Source: Leuctra nigra
Lineage: Eukaryota > Arthropoda > Insecta > Plecoptera > Leuctridae
Assembly (NCBI GenBank): GCA_934045905.1
Contig: OW203768.1
Span: 31,959,060-32,023,059, forward strand
Length of the DNA stretch: 64,000 nucleotides
Reading direction: 5' to 3'
Every line of letters starts with the position of its first letter. Within the stretch, counting starts at the first letter, position 1. Both the position numbers and the translations under genes were made by a program. Shown here in pieces: positions 46,545 to 58,348 of this stretch. The notes under the pieces were generated by a model. That model saw only the letters and a list, made by a program, of their open reading frames with translations, ran no database searches and was not told the origin of the DNA.

Positions 46545-49500
46545 GTAAGCAATACCTTTGAAATGTCATTTAGTAGTACATATCAATATTAAAGTTAGTA
46601 TTTTTTTGGTTATTATTATCCTTTGGTTTGAAAAACAGCACCCTGTATTTCGTTAATTGTCTATAAAATGAATTGGGTTAATTTTTTATAGACTGGAACT
46701 ACTGGCAGACATTCAAACAAGCATTTGAGGCAAAGTCAACTTGATAAATATTCGCAAAAGGAACTCTGCGAAGCGAATAACTCTCATCGATCAAGAGATG
46801 ATTCGTTTAATCTGCGCGACAATGAAAGTTGGCGGAACCACATGCGAAACATCGGAGAGAAAATCGGATTGGGCTCTACATTACTTACGGACACTGCGAC
46901 TGTTCGAAAAGGGCTAGGTGAGAATCAAAGTCATAAAGGCAGAGGTGAAGTCGCTGCAGCAAATCCTCGGATAGATCGAGGACAAAATAATAACGAAATG
47001 GAGTACAGAATTCAAGAAAAAACTAAGTCGTCAAGATCTGATCCTCCCAAGAGTAACTTTGACTTCTCGGCAGAGGAAGTATCAGGTATGCCGAGGTTCG
47101 TTCAAGTTTTGCCAACGAGAGACCGAGCAACGAAGTTAAATCCCCGCGGCAACAAATTAGCTAATGAACCTCTGTTTTACGGCGACGAGATACCGAGCCG
47201 TGACACGGGTCCTGGACGTCGGTCCAAACTACCGATAGAATCCGACCAAGTCAAGCCAAAGAGCTTCCCAGTCTTACCAACAGAACAACAAGCGAACAGC
47301 AAGCTGGACAGACAACGATGTATCGAGAGGCAGAAGAGAAGAGACCGGATCGTGCAAGAACAGCTTCAAAAACATCGAGAAGAGATCAAATTTACAGATC
47401 AAAAAGAAGTTTTCAACAAAAACAAAATTCAATTTACTTTTAACAGCAACACAAACTCCATGAATAAATTTAATAACCCGATTCAAAAAATGTCTGTGTC
47501 GCCTTTCGTCCTAAAATCCCAACCGGGATCTTACAATATGTTTACAAAACCCAAGTCAAAAGAAAATATAGTAAAAGAGCAATACAAATCAGCTGACCAC
47601 AAAGTACTGACGACCTCGATACAGTCGGAAGCTGCATTACAGATAGCAAAGGAATCCCGGAGAATAATCGAGAGATCGAAGATAAAAGCAGCTCGTTACA
47701 AGAGGAGAGCTGCAGCGACAGAACCCTTGCCGCAACAGCCGTTGAACATTCCTGTCCAAGAGTTCGCTCCGAAGATACAAGGCATCATCTTGACTGCTTT
47801 GAGCCACGGCTCGGCAAACCCGGTCGAAAACGTGAAGTTTGCAACTAACACGGGTATTCAAGTCCGCACATACAACATGAAACACCAAGACTCAAATGTT
47901 CACATCAAACCTGATGTAGTCTCAGAAACAATCAAAGAACAGCTGAAAAAAGAACAAATATGCAGAGATGAAATCAAAGTGTTAGCCTTGCCTCAAAGAA
48001 TACCCATTACCAAACAATCAAATAAGGTTGCACCGTCTCCGCATTCAAATGTTATTAATCATGAAACAAATGCCAACTCAGAACAAATCGATGAAACTAT
48101 AAATAATAAACAAACTTGTAGAAATGAAACCAAAATTATGGATTTTCCAAAACGACTTGCCATTATCGAGGAATCGCAAAAAGCTGAGAGCAGAGTTGTA
48201 ACACCTCCCCCACACCCTGTTCATGATATGGCAACGACATTAGACTCCGAATCACATTTACACCGATGGCTGAACCAACTTCTCGACGTGAACGATGAAG
48301 ACAATAGTTCCACATCCACGGACGTTTCACTTTTGTGTTTCCCCGACATTCACCGCGTCGACTCTCTCTCCTCCGATCATTCGGATACCGTCGCATCGAG
48401 CGATGATGACGGGAGCTCTCGACGAGATGCAAGAAACAGCATTCCGGAGTCAGAGCGATTCCCAAGATATCAAGCATCCATAGAGAAGCAGAATTACTAT
48501 TACACAGAAACCAGGAAAGACGGCAGAAGATCTCAACAAGACAAGAGAAATGTCATTCCAGAATCAGAGCGATTCCCAAGATATCAAGAGGATAAAGAGG
48601 AGCAAAACAACAATAAAATAGAAATCAGGAAAGGTGGCAAAAGCTCTCGACGAGACAGAAGAAATGTCGTTCCAGGGGAGCAGATTCATCATGAGACAGA
48701 AAACAACTATTTTAGGGAGACCTGGAGGAAAGATGGCAGGAGTTCACCTCAAGATGAAAGTTATTTCGTTCCAGAGTCAGAGCGATTCCCAAGATATCAA
48801 GAAGACAAAGAGGAGCAAATCAACAATACAACAGACATTAGGGACTGTAAAGCCAGGAGAAGCTCTCCACGAAACAGAAGAAATGTCGTTCCAGAGTCAA
48901 AACGATTTCCACAATTTCAAACGGACATAGAGAAGAAAAATCACAATAAAACCAAAAGATATTGTTTTCGGGAGACATCAAGGAAATATGACAGGAGTTC
49001 ACCTCGAGAAAAAATAAATGTCGTTCCACAGTCAGAACAATCCTCACTGTATCAAACAGACACAGAGGAGCAGAAAGACAATAAAACAGAAAGTGACAAT
49101 TTTACAGAGACTCCAATTCCATATCTTAACTACCAACCGTACACTAAAAATTTAACAACCGAGTTAAATTATAATAGATTTTCATCGTATCCAGGACCAG
49201 GCAAATGTGATCTAGCGATCACAGAAATAGATTGCCTTGCTAAGAGTATCACGTCAGTGGAACAAGACACTAAAAGTGACCCTAGATCAATCTTTGATGA
49301 TTGTAAGATAACTTCAGTCTTACCAAACCTAATTACCGAAGATACGGCAGCTGAGAAAGTAAACAATTGGAATCACGTGAACATGGCAGCACCATGTGAC
49401 ATTGAAAGATCGGAAGCGAACTGGCAAGAAAACTCGAGCATATGTGATTCGTCGATATCCTCTTACGATGAGTCGCACGATGAGAAAGACTCGATAATTA

Positions 49501-49898
49501 ATGTCGCGGATGAGGGAGTGAAAGCCATGTTGGATCGAGCGATGGCATTGGCTTACAGCAACCGCAGACGACAAGTCCTCACATCCGGCGACATTGACGA
49601 GTCTCCTACGTCGGAAGAGCAGACCGAGAGGAACGGTTTGCAACGTATCTTCTCCAGAAAGACTCACGCTAACGACAAAACCAATATCTTGGACAAGATT
49701 CGAACGATGAAGACAAAAGCGCAAACAAAACTGTTTGGTTTAAAAGGATTCAAGTCAAAGAAAAATAAAGAATTTTCGGAAGGAAATCTCGACAAAGTGG
49801 CACCTTACAAAATACAGTCAAGCTATTATAATTGTGATGGTGACTGTACATCAGAGGAAAATCAATCTATTCAATATTCAGGTGGACAATGTACCTAA
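46521..49898 (+). CDS. Uncharacterised disordered protein with PESERFPRYQ repeats
   Basis: I do not recognise this protein. The long open frame begins after an acceptor (TTTTTATAG, 46691) whose AG overlaps an in-frame stop, so it must be spliced from upstream. The best first exon is 46521-46544 (MSFDRLHK) with donor GTAAGC, giving a 147-bp phase-0 intron and a product of about 1076 residues. It is highly polar (S, N, E, K, R, Q). It lacks a signal peptide, membrane segment or known domain. About six copies of a roughly 40-residue unit centred on VIPESERFPRYQ with EEQNN and R.DGRSS occupy about 48420-49100. The C-terminal 150 residues are basic and more ordered (FGLKGFKSKKNKEF). A polyadenylation signal AATAAA follows near 49955. 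Scaffold or cytoskeletal roles are possible but unsupported. Confidence 0.75.
46692..49898 (+). CDS. Main exon of the repeat protein
   Basis: Single uninterrupted frame of 1068 codons plus stop, read from the splice acceptor at 46691. Codon use is AT-leaning and unlike the GC-rich Myo5 exons, typical of a lineage-restricted disordered protein. The frame stays open over 3.2 kb, which argues strongly for real coding. Confidence 0.85.
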   Translation, partial: TGTTGRHSNKHLRQSQLDKYSQKELCEANNSHRSRDDSFNLRDNESWRNHMRNIGEKIGLGSTLLTDTATVRKGLGENQSHKGRGEVAAANPRIDRGQNNNEMEYRIQEKTKSSRSDPPKSNFDFSAEEVSGMPRFVQVLPTRDRATKLNPRGNKLANEPLFYGDEIPSRDTGPGRRSKLPIESDQVKPKSFPVLPTEQQANSKLDRQRCIERQKRRDRIVQEQLQKHREEIKFTDQKEVFNKNKIQFTFNSNTNSMNKFNNPIQKMSVSPFVLKSQPGSYNMFTKPKSKENIVKEQYKSADHKVLTTSIQSEAALQIAKESRRIIERSKIKAARYKRRAAATEPLPQQPLNIPVQEFAPKIQGIILTALSHGSANPVENVKFATNTGIQVRTYNMKHQDSNVHIKPDVVSETIKEQLKKEQICRDEIKVLALPQRIPITKQSNKVAPSPHSNVINHETNANSEQIDETINNKQTCRNETKIMDFPKRLAIIEESQKAESRVVTPPPHPVHDMATTLDSESHLHRWLNQLLDVNDEDNSSTSTDVSLLCFPDIHRVDSLSSDHSDTVASSDDDGSSRRDARNSIPESERFPRYQASIEKQNYYYTETRKDGRRSQQDKRNVIPESERFPRYQEDKEEQNNNKIEIRKGGKSSRRDRRNVVPGEQIHHETENNYFRETWRKDGRSSPQDESYFVPESERFPRYQEDKEEQINNTTDIRDCKARRSSPRNRRNVVPESKRFPQFQTDIEKKNHNKTKRYCFRETSRKYDRSSPREKINVVPQSEQSSLYQTDTEEQKDNKTESDNFTETPIPYLNYQPYTKNLTTELNYNRFSSYPGPGKCDLAITEIDCLAKSITSVEQDTKSDPRSIFDDCKITSVLPNLITEDTAAEKVNNWNHVNMAAPCDIERSEANWQENSSICDSSISSYDESHDEKDSIINVADEGVKAMLDRAMALAYSNRRRQVLTSGDIDESPTSEEQTERNGLQRIFSRKTHANDKTNILDKIRTMKTKAQTKLFGLKGFKSKKNKEFSEGNLDKVAPYKIQSSYYNCDGDCTSEENQSIQYSGGQCT

Positions 49899-49954
49899 TT
49901 ATTCAGACTTACTTAGTATTGTTACAAAAAAAATATATATAAGCTCAGATAACC

Positions 49955-49960
49955 AATAAA
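49955..49960 (+). terminator. Polyadenylation signal of the repeat-protein gene
   Basis: AATAAA about 57 nt after the stop codon, in an AT-rich 3' region. Confidence 0.5.
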
Positions 49961-51237
49961 CAATTGCAGTGCATGCAATTGTCTTTCAGTATTAACAATT
50001 GCATTTGAAGTACCAGAGATTATTATCAAGCGAATACACACATGGATTGTCTTGTTGTTTCACGATTACAATAATTAGTCATTGTTAGAGTGAAGGTTTC
50101 TGTTGACGTATTTTGAAGTGGCCCCTGCTCCTATCACGTCATTATAGTGATAACACAACTTCGATACAATCAAGTTTCATAATTTAAACAGCGTCACTTT
50201 GCGATGAGGACCCATGAATCAGGAGGAGACAAGATGATAATGTTATCAATTATTTAATAACAGCGGCTCGTTTCAAGTTTTTTTGCAGCCCTCGGGACAA
50301 AATTATGTAAAATGAAATATGATGGAAGATTGTGGTTTAAAGGTGACTGACTCTCTACTTAGAACGTAGCTTCTTCTGGAATCTTAATAATAAAATATTC
50401 AAGAAATCCACTAAAAGACTATCGAGTAAAATGTAAATCACAAACAATACTTTTCACTTCGCACCCTTTCCTCTCATGGTATCCGCATATTATGATAAGG
50501 GTCTTTCCTTGACCTCCGCGCAATATAAATAAATCAATCAATTGGATCGTGGGCTTACCTACTGCAAAAAGTCACTAACATTTTTGTAGTTCCGAGATAT
50601 TAAATTTGTTTTCATTAAATTTGTTTTTGTATTATGATGAATATTTGTCAAGGAATTGATTTACTGATATTGATAGAATTATTGATAGAAATATTCTAAT
50701 TTTGAAATATTTCTAGCAATCGACTTGACGTCATTGCTATGTTGCCTTGGGTCTTCCCACGAAGTAATATTATTGGGCATACCTAATAATGTCATCATAA
50801 TTCTATAATACATCTCACACCATCCGTCAAAACTCAAAATGATTCATGATGTTTCTACTTTGATTTTTACTATGAATATTTTAATTTCTTTGATGATACA
50901 TTTGTCATTATTATTTTTGTCGTTAAAAAATTTCACGATATTATCTTTGGAAGGGGTGGTTGGCAGCATTCAGCCATTGCACCATGAACAGTAGTCAGAT
51001 CACAGAGTTTTTATGTATTTTGAGTTTTTTTTAAACGAGTCTTTATATAGGAATTCCTATAGCTTTTCTATCGCAATTTAAGGACAATCTTCTCTTTTGC
51101 TTTATCATTTTTAATGATGTTAATTTAGTACCAACACATTAATTCATAATAAGCGCATGAAATATCAATTAAGTGTTACAGCTCCACCAATTACTGTAAT
51201 TACCTAGTTACATAAATAATATAAAGAGCACGTATAC

Positions 51238-51267
51238 TACAAGTTGTCTCTTAAGAGACAACTTGTA
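51238..51267. repeat. 30-bp perfect palindrome
   Basis: TACAAGTTGTCTCTT at 51238-51252 is followed directly by its exact complement AAGAGACAACTTGTA, with no loop. Confidence 0.7.
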
Positions 51268-51558
51268 CTAAATTCAAAATTGTCTAATAGTTCTTCATAC
51301 ATTGTGGCTCATTCCAGAATTATTATCCAATTTGCCCTTCCCCATTTTCAAATCATAGGAAAGCAATTCTATTATGTCGATAGATCAAGTCCTAAAATTT
51401 CCGTAAATACGTGACGAAATTTTGAAGTAAGGTTAACTCATTCCGCGGTTAAATAATTATAGTGTACCTCTGTCAGTCCTGCAAAATAAGCAGAGAGATT
51501 TATGTTAATTGTTTCATTATTCTGTTGCGTATTACAGAGGAATGTACGTCATGGCTTC

Positions 51559-51995
51559 CAGAGTTGGGTAAGTTCCTTGTAAAAAGGAACTAGTTACTCT
51601 GTAAGTTACCTGATCTCAAAAGGAACTAAGTTACTTGGTAAGTTACTTCATTTGAAAAGTAACTCAGTAGTTACCAACAAATGAAAGTTACTTTCAAGTT
51701 ACTTTTCCACTTCTCAATACTATATGTCTGATATAAATGCCAAATAAAATAAAACTTGGATTTGGATTTTCAGTCATGAGATAGAAAGGGAGTTTGAAGA
51801 CTGTAAAATTCCACCAAAATATTATAGGTATTTGTCACATTAATATTTCACCTAAAAGTAACTTTAAAGTAACGAAAATTAAGTTACAAGTTACTCTAAA
51901 ATTGTAACTTAGTTACTCACAAAGTTACTGAGGATGAAAAGTAACTAGTTACCCCAAAAGTTACCCAAAAAGTAAATAGTTACTGGAAACTAGTT
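51559..51995. repeat. AGTTACT-rich subterminal-repeat region, probable hAT-like end
   Basis: Starts CAGAGTTGGGTAAGTT, like hAT ends, then AGTTAC/GTAACT repeats in both orientations for over 400 bp. I could not find a matching right end or target duplication. Confidence 0.45.
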
Positions 51996-52039
51996 ACTTT
52001 TGTTAAAGAAAATAGTTGTTTTCAGTTTTAAGACGGTAT

Positions 52040-52150
52040 GGGGCCTCTGTTTGACCCGAGGCCGTCCTTCTGGACAGGTATTTCCCTCAGTCAAGAGGCA
52101 AATACTAGAAGGTTCAATAGACCACGACCGTCTCCTCCCCACCTACTTTG
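52040..52150 (-). repeat. SINE-like dispersed repeat copy, reverse orientation
   Basis: The reverse complement reads GGGGAGGAGACGGTCGTGGT, CTATTGAACCTTC, and TTTGCCTCTTGACTGAGGGA, the SINE core. Confidence 0.5.
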
Positions 52151-52904
52151 AAATGACATCGCCGTTTTTCCCGCCAGAATGTCTCATTTGTAGGGCTAGG
52201 ATGATTAGGACCGATGAAACGTTAAAAAAGGCAGGCAAATAGTACCTTAAAACTTTTAAAAAATAAACATAATATCCCGAAAAATGACCTAATAAATGTT
52301 ATGCTTTTAATATTCGTCAACATATTATTCGATTTATTTATTTAGGAGTTGAATTTGGAGTAAGATGTTACAATGAACTTAATTTATTATATGAATGTGT
52401 CAATGTGTCAAGTATCATTGTTGGTCATCCAAGTGGAGGATGGACATTTTGTGAAGACAACAATTGTTGTAGAACTTGAAACAAATATTTGATATTATTT
52501 TCCACAGTAATTTAAAAAAATAACAAAAAGACCTGAAAATAGCAAGAAAAGGACAGAATTCATAAATAAATGAGAAAAATGCATTTTCAGGCAAAATAAA
52601 AACACATATTTTTTAAACCAGGAACACATAACACATATTTATGTGTCATTTTTAGACGTGTCTGAACAAAAAATTAAAATTTTATATGTCTTATATTTTA
52701 AACATCCTAGCCCTAGTCATGACATTTTGATTGTCATTTTTATTATTGAAAATTTTACATTTTTTAGATGATAATAGCAGTATTAATTCATGATAATAGT
52801 GTATGTCGGTATATTTGTGTCGATCTATACAACATTTACTGAAATAACATTTCATGAAACTTAAATATGTTGCTATTTATTATTTCATTTTATATTTTAT
52901 TTTA

Positions 52905-52959
52905 GTAGTGATTAACGTCGCACTATTTTGCAACTAACTGGGCTAATGGAGACGCAGGA

Positions 52960-53003
<44 letters not shown>

Positions 53004-53125
53004 CAGGGAAGGTGTCAGTCAGAAGGAACCTTCCAATCATTTGCCTCTCGACTGAGGAAGCAAAGTAACTCGGAAAGGAAAGTGGCGGGAATCGAGCCTG
53101 TGACCTCCGGACTGCAATTCTTTAT
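52905..53125 (+). repeat. SINE-like copy with long (ATG)n tract
   Basis: GTCGCACTATTTTGCAACTA and CTGGGCTAATGGAGACGCAG, then about 14 ATG repeats (52962-53000). These are followed by CCTTCCAATCATTTGCCTCT and GGGAATCGAGCCTGTGACC. This is the most complete copy in the window. Confidence 0.65.
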
Positions 53126-53870
53126 TATTTCAGAATGTAGGTTAAAATGTGCACGATGAACAAAATTGCGTTATTAAGTCAATGCCAAGTTCAGCATCAT
53201 TGGGGAAACAAATGTTTTGAAATAAATTATTAAAACCATAACATGTTTTTCTGTGCTGCAAAACCTGCGGCCAATAAGAAATAAAAGTATCTTATCTTAA
53301 ACTCTAACCAAGGTTAGGTATATAATGATATATTTTTTAAATTTTATTATCCTTCATTTTTCATTATACTTCTTTCCATAAAGGAATTGCATGTGTTGTT
53401 TTTACGATTTTCTCTTAATCAATTATGAGATAATGATCGTTATCATATGCAAATTAATAAGCTAGGCCCTACTTATAATTTAGAGTACTTTGATATCTGA
53501 TCAAGCCCTACTTAACCTTTGATATCATCATATCATACTCATAATGCGACTACTTAACTTGTGCAATCAGTTCATACTACAAGATAAAAACCAGCAAAAG
53601 AAATTGACAGCCTTAAGTGTTGTATATCCGCGATAACACAATAAATCGAGAGATACAAATGAAAATGTCGAAGTAGGGCCAATGATAAGAAACTCATTCT
53701 AGAAAGAGAGTGGGGAGAAAGGGGAGGTATCATGCGATTACAGAGATTACTGACCCCTCAGTGTCAAGAAGTCAAAAGCGATAGTATATATATAATGTGC
53801 TATGAACACAAGTTTAGCGCCATCATAGGAGGTAGGAATTCTTGTTAAATACTGTTACCCATTCAGTGAA

Positions 53871-53910
53871 ACCGTCAGTCGTAGCAGAAACGTGGGACAA
53901 GTCAGTCAGC
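53871..53910 (+). promoter_or_regulatory. CDO1: Candidate initiators for CDO1
   Basis: Two TCAGTC initiator-like sequences (53875-53880 and 53902-53907) lie about 200-230 nt before the ATG. A TATATATATAATG tract sits 80-90 bp further upstream, too far to be a standard TATA box. Confidence 0.25.
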
Positions 53911-54104
53911 TCGCTTTCTAACGCACATACGTGAAACATTCCATTATTTGAATTTGAAATTAGACGGTTCTAATTCGAACGTTTTCATAAATTTTAAATA
54001 ATTAGGTTTTGGAACGTTCCAATAATATTTGTAATTAGAACGAAGTAAACGGTTTAAAATTTAAATATTAATTAATAATTAGATCGTTATTAAATTCGTT
54101 TAAA

Positions 54105-54349
54105 ATGACGGCAATTGAGCAGAACGGCAATGATTATCTGGAGTCGAGTAAGAACGTCTTGCAGAAGATGTACTTGAAGAAACCCCAGGCGCCTGCGGCG
54201 GGTAGTTTGACGTTCGAGGAGCTGCTGGCGAGGCTCCGGGCGGTGTTCGACAGCCAGGAGGTCGACGTGGAGTACGTCAAGGAGTTGCTGGCCGGCTACG
54301 AGAGCAATCCAGCCGACTGGAAGAAATACGCGAAGTTCGACAGACACAG
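54105..54349 (+). CDS. CDO1: Cysteine dioxygenase, first coding exon (gene continues beyond window)
   Basis: Starts AAAATGACGG and runs 81 codons plus 2 nt to a GTGAGT donor. The peptide LTFEELLARLRAVFDSQEVD, followed by VEYVKELLAGYESNPADW and KKYAKFDRHR, matches the N-terminus of animal cysteine dioxygenase (DLIRILHQLF, VEEVQAIMEAYESDPTEW, YAKFDQYR). The enzyme oxidises L-cysteine to cysteine sulfinate in the cytosol using a mononuclear iron. The iron-binding histidines and the Cys-Tyr crosslink lie in later exons, which I could not find up to position 64000. Residues 1-30 (NGNDYLESSKNVLQKMYLKK) are longer than the human N-terminus. The first intron is therefore at least 9.6 kb, unless a small exon was missed. 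Confidence 0.9.
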
Positions 54350-54384
54350 GTGAGTCTTGTTGCTTGGACGACTCGAAGTGGAGT

Positions 54385-54500
54385 CGTGGGCGATCACGAT
54401 GAATGATGACAAAGTCGAACGTTATGGCTCTCGACTGAGAGAAGAAACGAAGGATCACAGGTTGACTTCGGGATTCGAGACTGGTACCTCCGAAATTCGT
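54385..54500 (+). repeat. SINE-like fragment just after CDO1 exon 1
   Basis: GGCTCTCGACTGAGAGAAGA, then GACTTCGGGATTCGAGACTG and TACCTCCGAAATTCG match the 3' half of the SINE family. It begins about 35 bp into the intron. Confidence 0.45.
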
Positions 54501-56797
54501 ATTTAAATATCGTTTAATCCATCATCCCACAGAAAGTTATTGTATACAGTGTATACAGTGTTACTATACAATGGGTGTCGTCAAAAATATGGGTATTTGC
54601 ACTAACTATTTTTAATATAATCTAAATTGAATGGTGCCCACGGCCCATAAATGATATAAAATTTATATTTTTTATATTTTTTTACCATCATACAAAAGTC
54701 AAATTATACCAAATAAATAATGATAATGACTTGTGAAACGTAGTACCAGAAAACAACTCGAGTATTCAAGAAGTAGGCTCTATTACAAAGGAAACGAAAC
54801 TTTTGTTAAAAATAATAAAACACTGTATTATAAAGTGATTTCCACAGAACACAGTAGTTAAAATACAAAATAATAATTTAAATTACAGACTTGAAGGGTG
54901 TTGAAACGTGATGGAAACCCACCATATTTCAAAGACTTATCAACTTAATTACAAGAAATAGCTGTGATTATTTATATTTCATGTTTGAATAACATTTCAA
55001 TGAATTGAATGACAACAAACATTGTTTCTCACAGCACAAGCAAAAAGAAAAGAGACGACATTGTCCCATCTTTATTTCCCTGTGTATAGTTAACAACTAA
55101 AATACCTACCTATCGAAGAACGAAACCTGTTACAATAGTTTTTTATGCGCAGATACAGATTTTTTTTTTCTGTTTTCACAAAAAAAATATAATTAAGTAC
55201 CTATCAAAAAAAATTGTTTCGCCGACGGTGAGCGAGTAAAAAACTCGTCAATTTCAAGGGCAGGGATAGCTAGTCCATGTTATTATTCCCGTCACAGCAT
55301 TCCAGGGAAATCTGATTTGGAATTCTGTACCAATCCTCGACCACCATAATCAAAATCATATCTGAGCTGTTATTATTTTATAAGTATTGGGAAAATCATG
55401 ATAATTTTCCACGGATCAGCCAGCTTCTGGTAAAACCCGGGTAAAACTGGTAAAACCCTAAATCGAATTTTGCATGATCAAGATCATCATTATCTCATAT
55501 TTTATGCATTTTCAGCCTAATCGATGAAGTATTTACAAACTTGTTGCCATTTTAAGACGGCTCTTCAAAGTGCTAATTTAGCCTATAAATGGGTAGTGTT
55601 ACCAATTTAAATTTTACAAACGCAAAAATTGAGATAATTTCGTTCTCTTTGCGGCAGAATAATATTGAAATAATGGCCCATGTTTCAGTGTTGCTATTTT
55701 GTCTTAATGGCGTTCACAACTTTATCCCCAAGTCCCCAAAACAACCCCTAAATTTAAGAAAAAAGCAATGATGTTCAGTAATATATTGTGCCTTTCACAG
55801 AGCGAATAAAAATATTTCAAGAACATACCAACAAAGCTCATTCTTTTGGGTATCTACATACAAAAAATCAGATCAATTGGATGCATAATGACGAAGAAAA
55901 CTTCTGAGTAAGATTCGATTATTTTGGAGTGGAAATCTTACTTCCAGCACCTATAGTGGAAGGGGGGGATTTTGGTTCGCTTACAATCTCGAGCGCCTGT
56001 CACATTAAATCATTCTGCGTACGTGACATTTTCTGAATGAGCGTTGTTTATCACTTTGCAACTCGGCTCGCTGCTAAATTCCAAGTATCATTGGTAATAT
56101 GATCTCATCATGGACTTATATGATTTTAGTGTTGAAACCACAAAGTTTGTTCGCGTTTTCAATTAAAACTAAAAAATGTAATTACTGTAGTTGTATTATA
56201 CCTGATACGTTGATTTGATTTCTTAACTCCTTATGTTGTAGAGAAAACGGTTTAAAACGATTTTTCAGACGTTTTCCTAGGGGGGGGGGGGGGGGGTAGG
56301 AGATTTGCAAATCAAAATAGAGAGAGTGCACAACTAAATAAGGATTTACTTTTTTATAACCTGAATTGAATTTGATGTTATTGTGAATTTACCTGTCGGA
56401 GGCAGGACGGCTACATAGGTGTCCTCTTGAGCCTTGTACAAGTGTGATTATGACAGTGAAAATGGATGAGGTAGAGCACAAACAACATAGGTAATTAATT
56501 ACAATAATCACTTTGTTCCAATAGTTCGCGTCGGGTTGTTACCATTATTACCTATACATATGGTGGGTGGGTAAGATATAGATTATAGAGTAAAAAAAAA
56601 TGAATTGTCTTCCATAAATCAGATCAAACTCACATTTTGCATGGTAATTAATACCAACATTGTCTCTTATTTTACACATTTTCAGCCCAATCAGTTAAGA
56701 ACGTTTGCACTTATTGACATTTTAATATCTGTCAGAAATGAAGTATCGAACGAAATGAATGTTTTCCACTTCAACTGAATCTGATTTGCTTTAGGTA

Positions 56798-57006
56798 CAC
56801 CCAACAAATCATAAAACGGTATTTGAACGAAACGGATTAGCTGCTGGTCTGGTTCCTTGACAATCAATCCTTGTTATTATCAATGAAATCAGAGCTCAAC
56901 TACTAGAGGTATAATGACGAGTTAGCGTCAACTTCATCAGATGATGCCTTCACATTTTTTCAGCCAATCAATTTCTTTCAAATACCGTTTTATCATTTGT
57001 TGAGTG
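56798..57006. mobile_element. 209-bp TA-type MITE with CACCCAACAAATC ends
   Basis: Ends CACCCAACAAATCATAAAAC and its near complement, flanked by TA (56796-56797, 57007-57008). Size and target preference match the family at 3565 and 41559, but the sequence is different. Confidence 0.75.
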
Positions 57007-57858
57007 TACCAGGGTGCTTAGATGCTATTTTCAAGTTTCGATGAAAAGCATACTTTTATGTTGATTGAGTGGATCATATTTCAATTCAATATGGATGTAT
57101 AATGTTTTCTGTGCGTTTGGTACGGAATTCCGGTTAGAGAATTTGTACGTTCCCGTGCTCGATATTTTTTTTATTTTGTATTTTATTTTACATTATTATC
57201 CCGTAGACTAGTACATACTACCATTATGGGTACCGTCACTGAGCGTTTTCCTAGTTATTATTGTTCAGCGAGCGACTCAGGCGCGTCAAAAAGGATCGAC
57301 ACACTCAAGAATTATAACGCTCTGTATTACCTGAAAATAAATACCATTAGAAAAACTTTTTCACAAGCATCCAATTTTTCCATATGGCGATAATCGATAG
57401 TAAGAGAAATTAAGAAGTAATTTGAAGAATTTCTATGAAAACATCGACCAAAATGTGTGTTTAAATCGCGTTTAAAATGCACTAAATTATGCAGTGAAAT
57501 TCAAAAATTTCCAGGGCCTGGGAGGCCTACCCGCGAGATGCTCTGGTGCCCTCCCCTTGACATAATCAGATGCTATTTGACACGTTACTACACAAATCCA
57601 CAGGCGACGCAGCAGGATTGACAATAATTGAAAAAGTGTCATCAAATATTTAAACATTTACACAAAAAGATGCATTTATATAAATATTTTTACGGTACAG
57701 GCAATTAAGAAAGTAAGGGGGTCCCAAAAAATATCTTGCAGGGGGGGGGACTGAAGTTACGCCACTATCCATATTAACGAAACGGCATTGTTTCTTAGAG
57801 ATGAAATATTATTTTGTCTAAGTTGAGTGGAATCGTTGGTTGTTTATAGTCATAAACC

Positions 57859-57986
57859 GGGTTCACACAGTAATTAATTGTACAACGGAACGATTTTCCT
57901 ATCATTAGCCAATCACAAGCAAGGTATTGTTGGTGTCTACGATTTTTCTCCGTGGCTAAAAATAAAATTAAAGTAATGTGAACCCA
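57859..57986. mobile_element. 128-bp MITE with GGGTTCACA ends
   Basis: GGGTTCACACAGTAATTAATT at the left pairs with AATTAAAGTAATGTGAACCC at the right. No coding capacity. Confidence 0.65.
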
Positions 57987-58348
57987 CCCACTACTCATTT
58001 TTGCTTGGAGCAGCACAGAGATAAGTAAAGTAACATAATCTCAAGGACCAATAGAAATAAATTGAGATTTCTATCAGAATTGTCAATACCTGTTATATAT
58101 TTTTTTAATTTTAATTAATTTTAATTTATTATAAATGAAATACATTTCAGCATAGCCCCGCTAAACCAACAATGGCTTGTCGGCAGGTTTACTAAATTCA
58201 ATTACAAATTACAATATAAAATAAAACACTCTCAGATCATCAACCCTTGTGACTGTTACACAATTCAAAGTAATATAAAGTAAAGACAAAAATAATAGTA
58301 TAATTTTAATTACCAAATTTTAATTTTAATTACCTATCTGTGTAGGTT

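Larger units (their letters stand above)
49961..53870. other. Intergenic region before CDO1
   Basis: AT-rich. Holds the 30-bp palindrome (51238), AGTTACT repeats (51559-51995) and two SINE copies (52040, 52905). Nothing coding is supportable. 53760-53800 has a TATATATATA tract. Confidence 0.5.

Noticed and set aside
46725..49898. TTG at 46725 as the start of the repeat protein
   Set aside because: The frame is open 11 codons further upstream to a good splice acceptor. A non-ATG start is unnecessary in a spliced nuclear gene.
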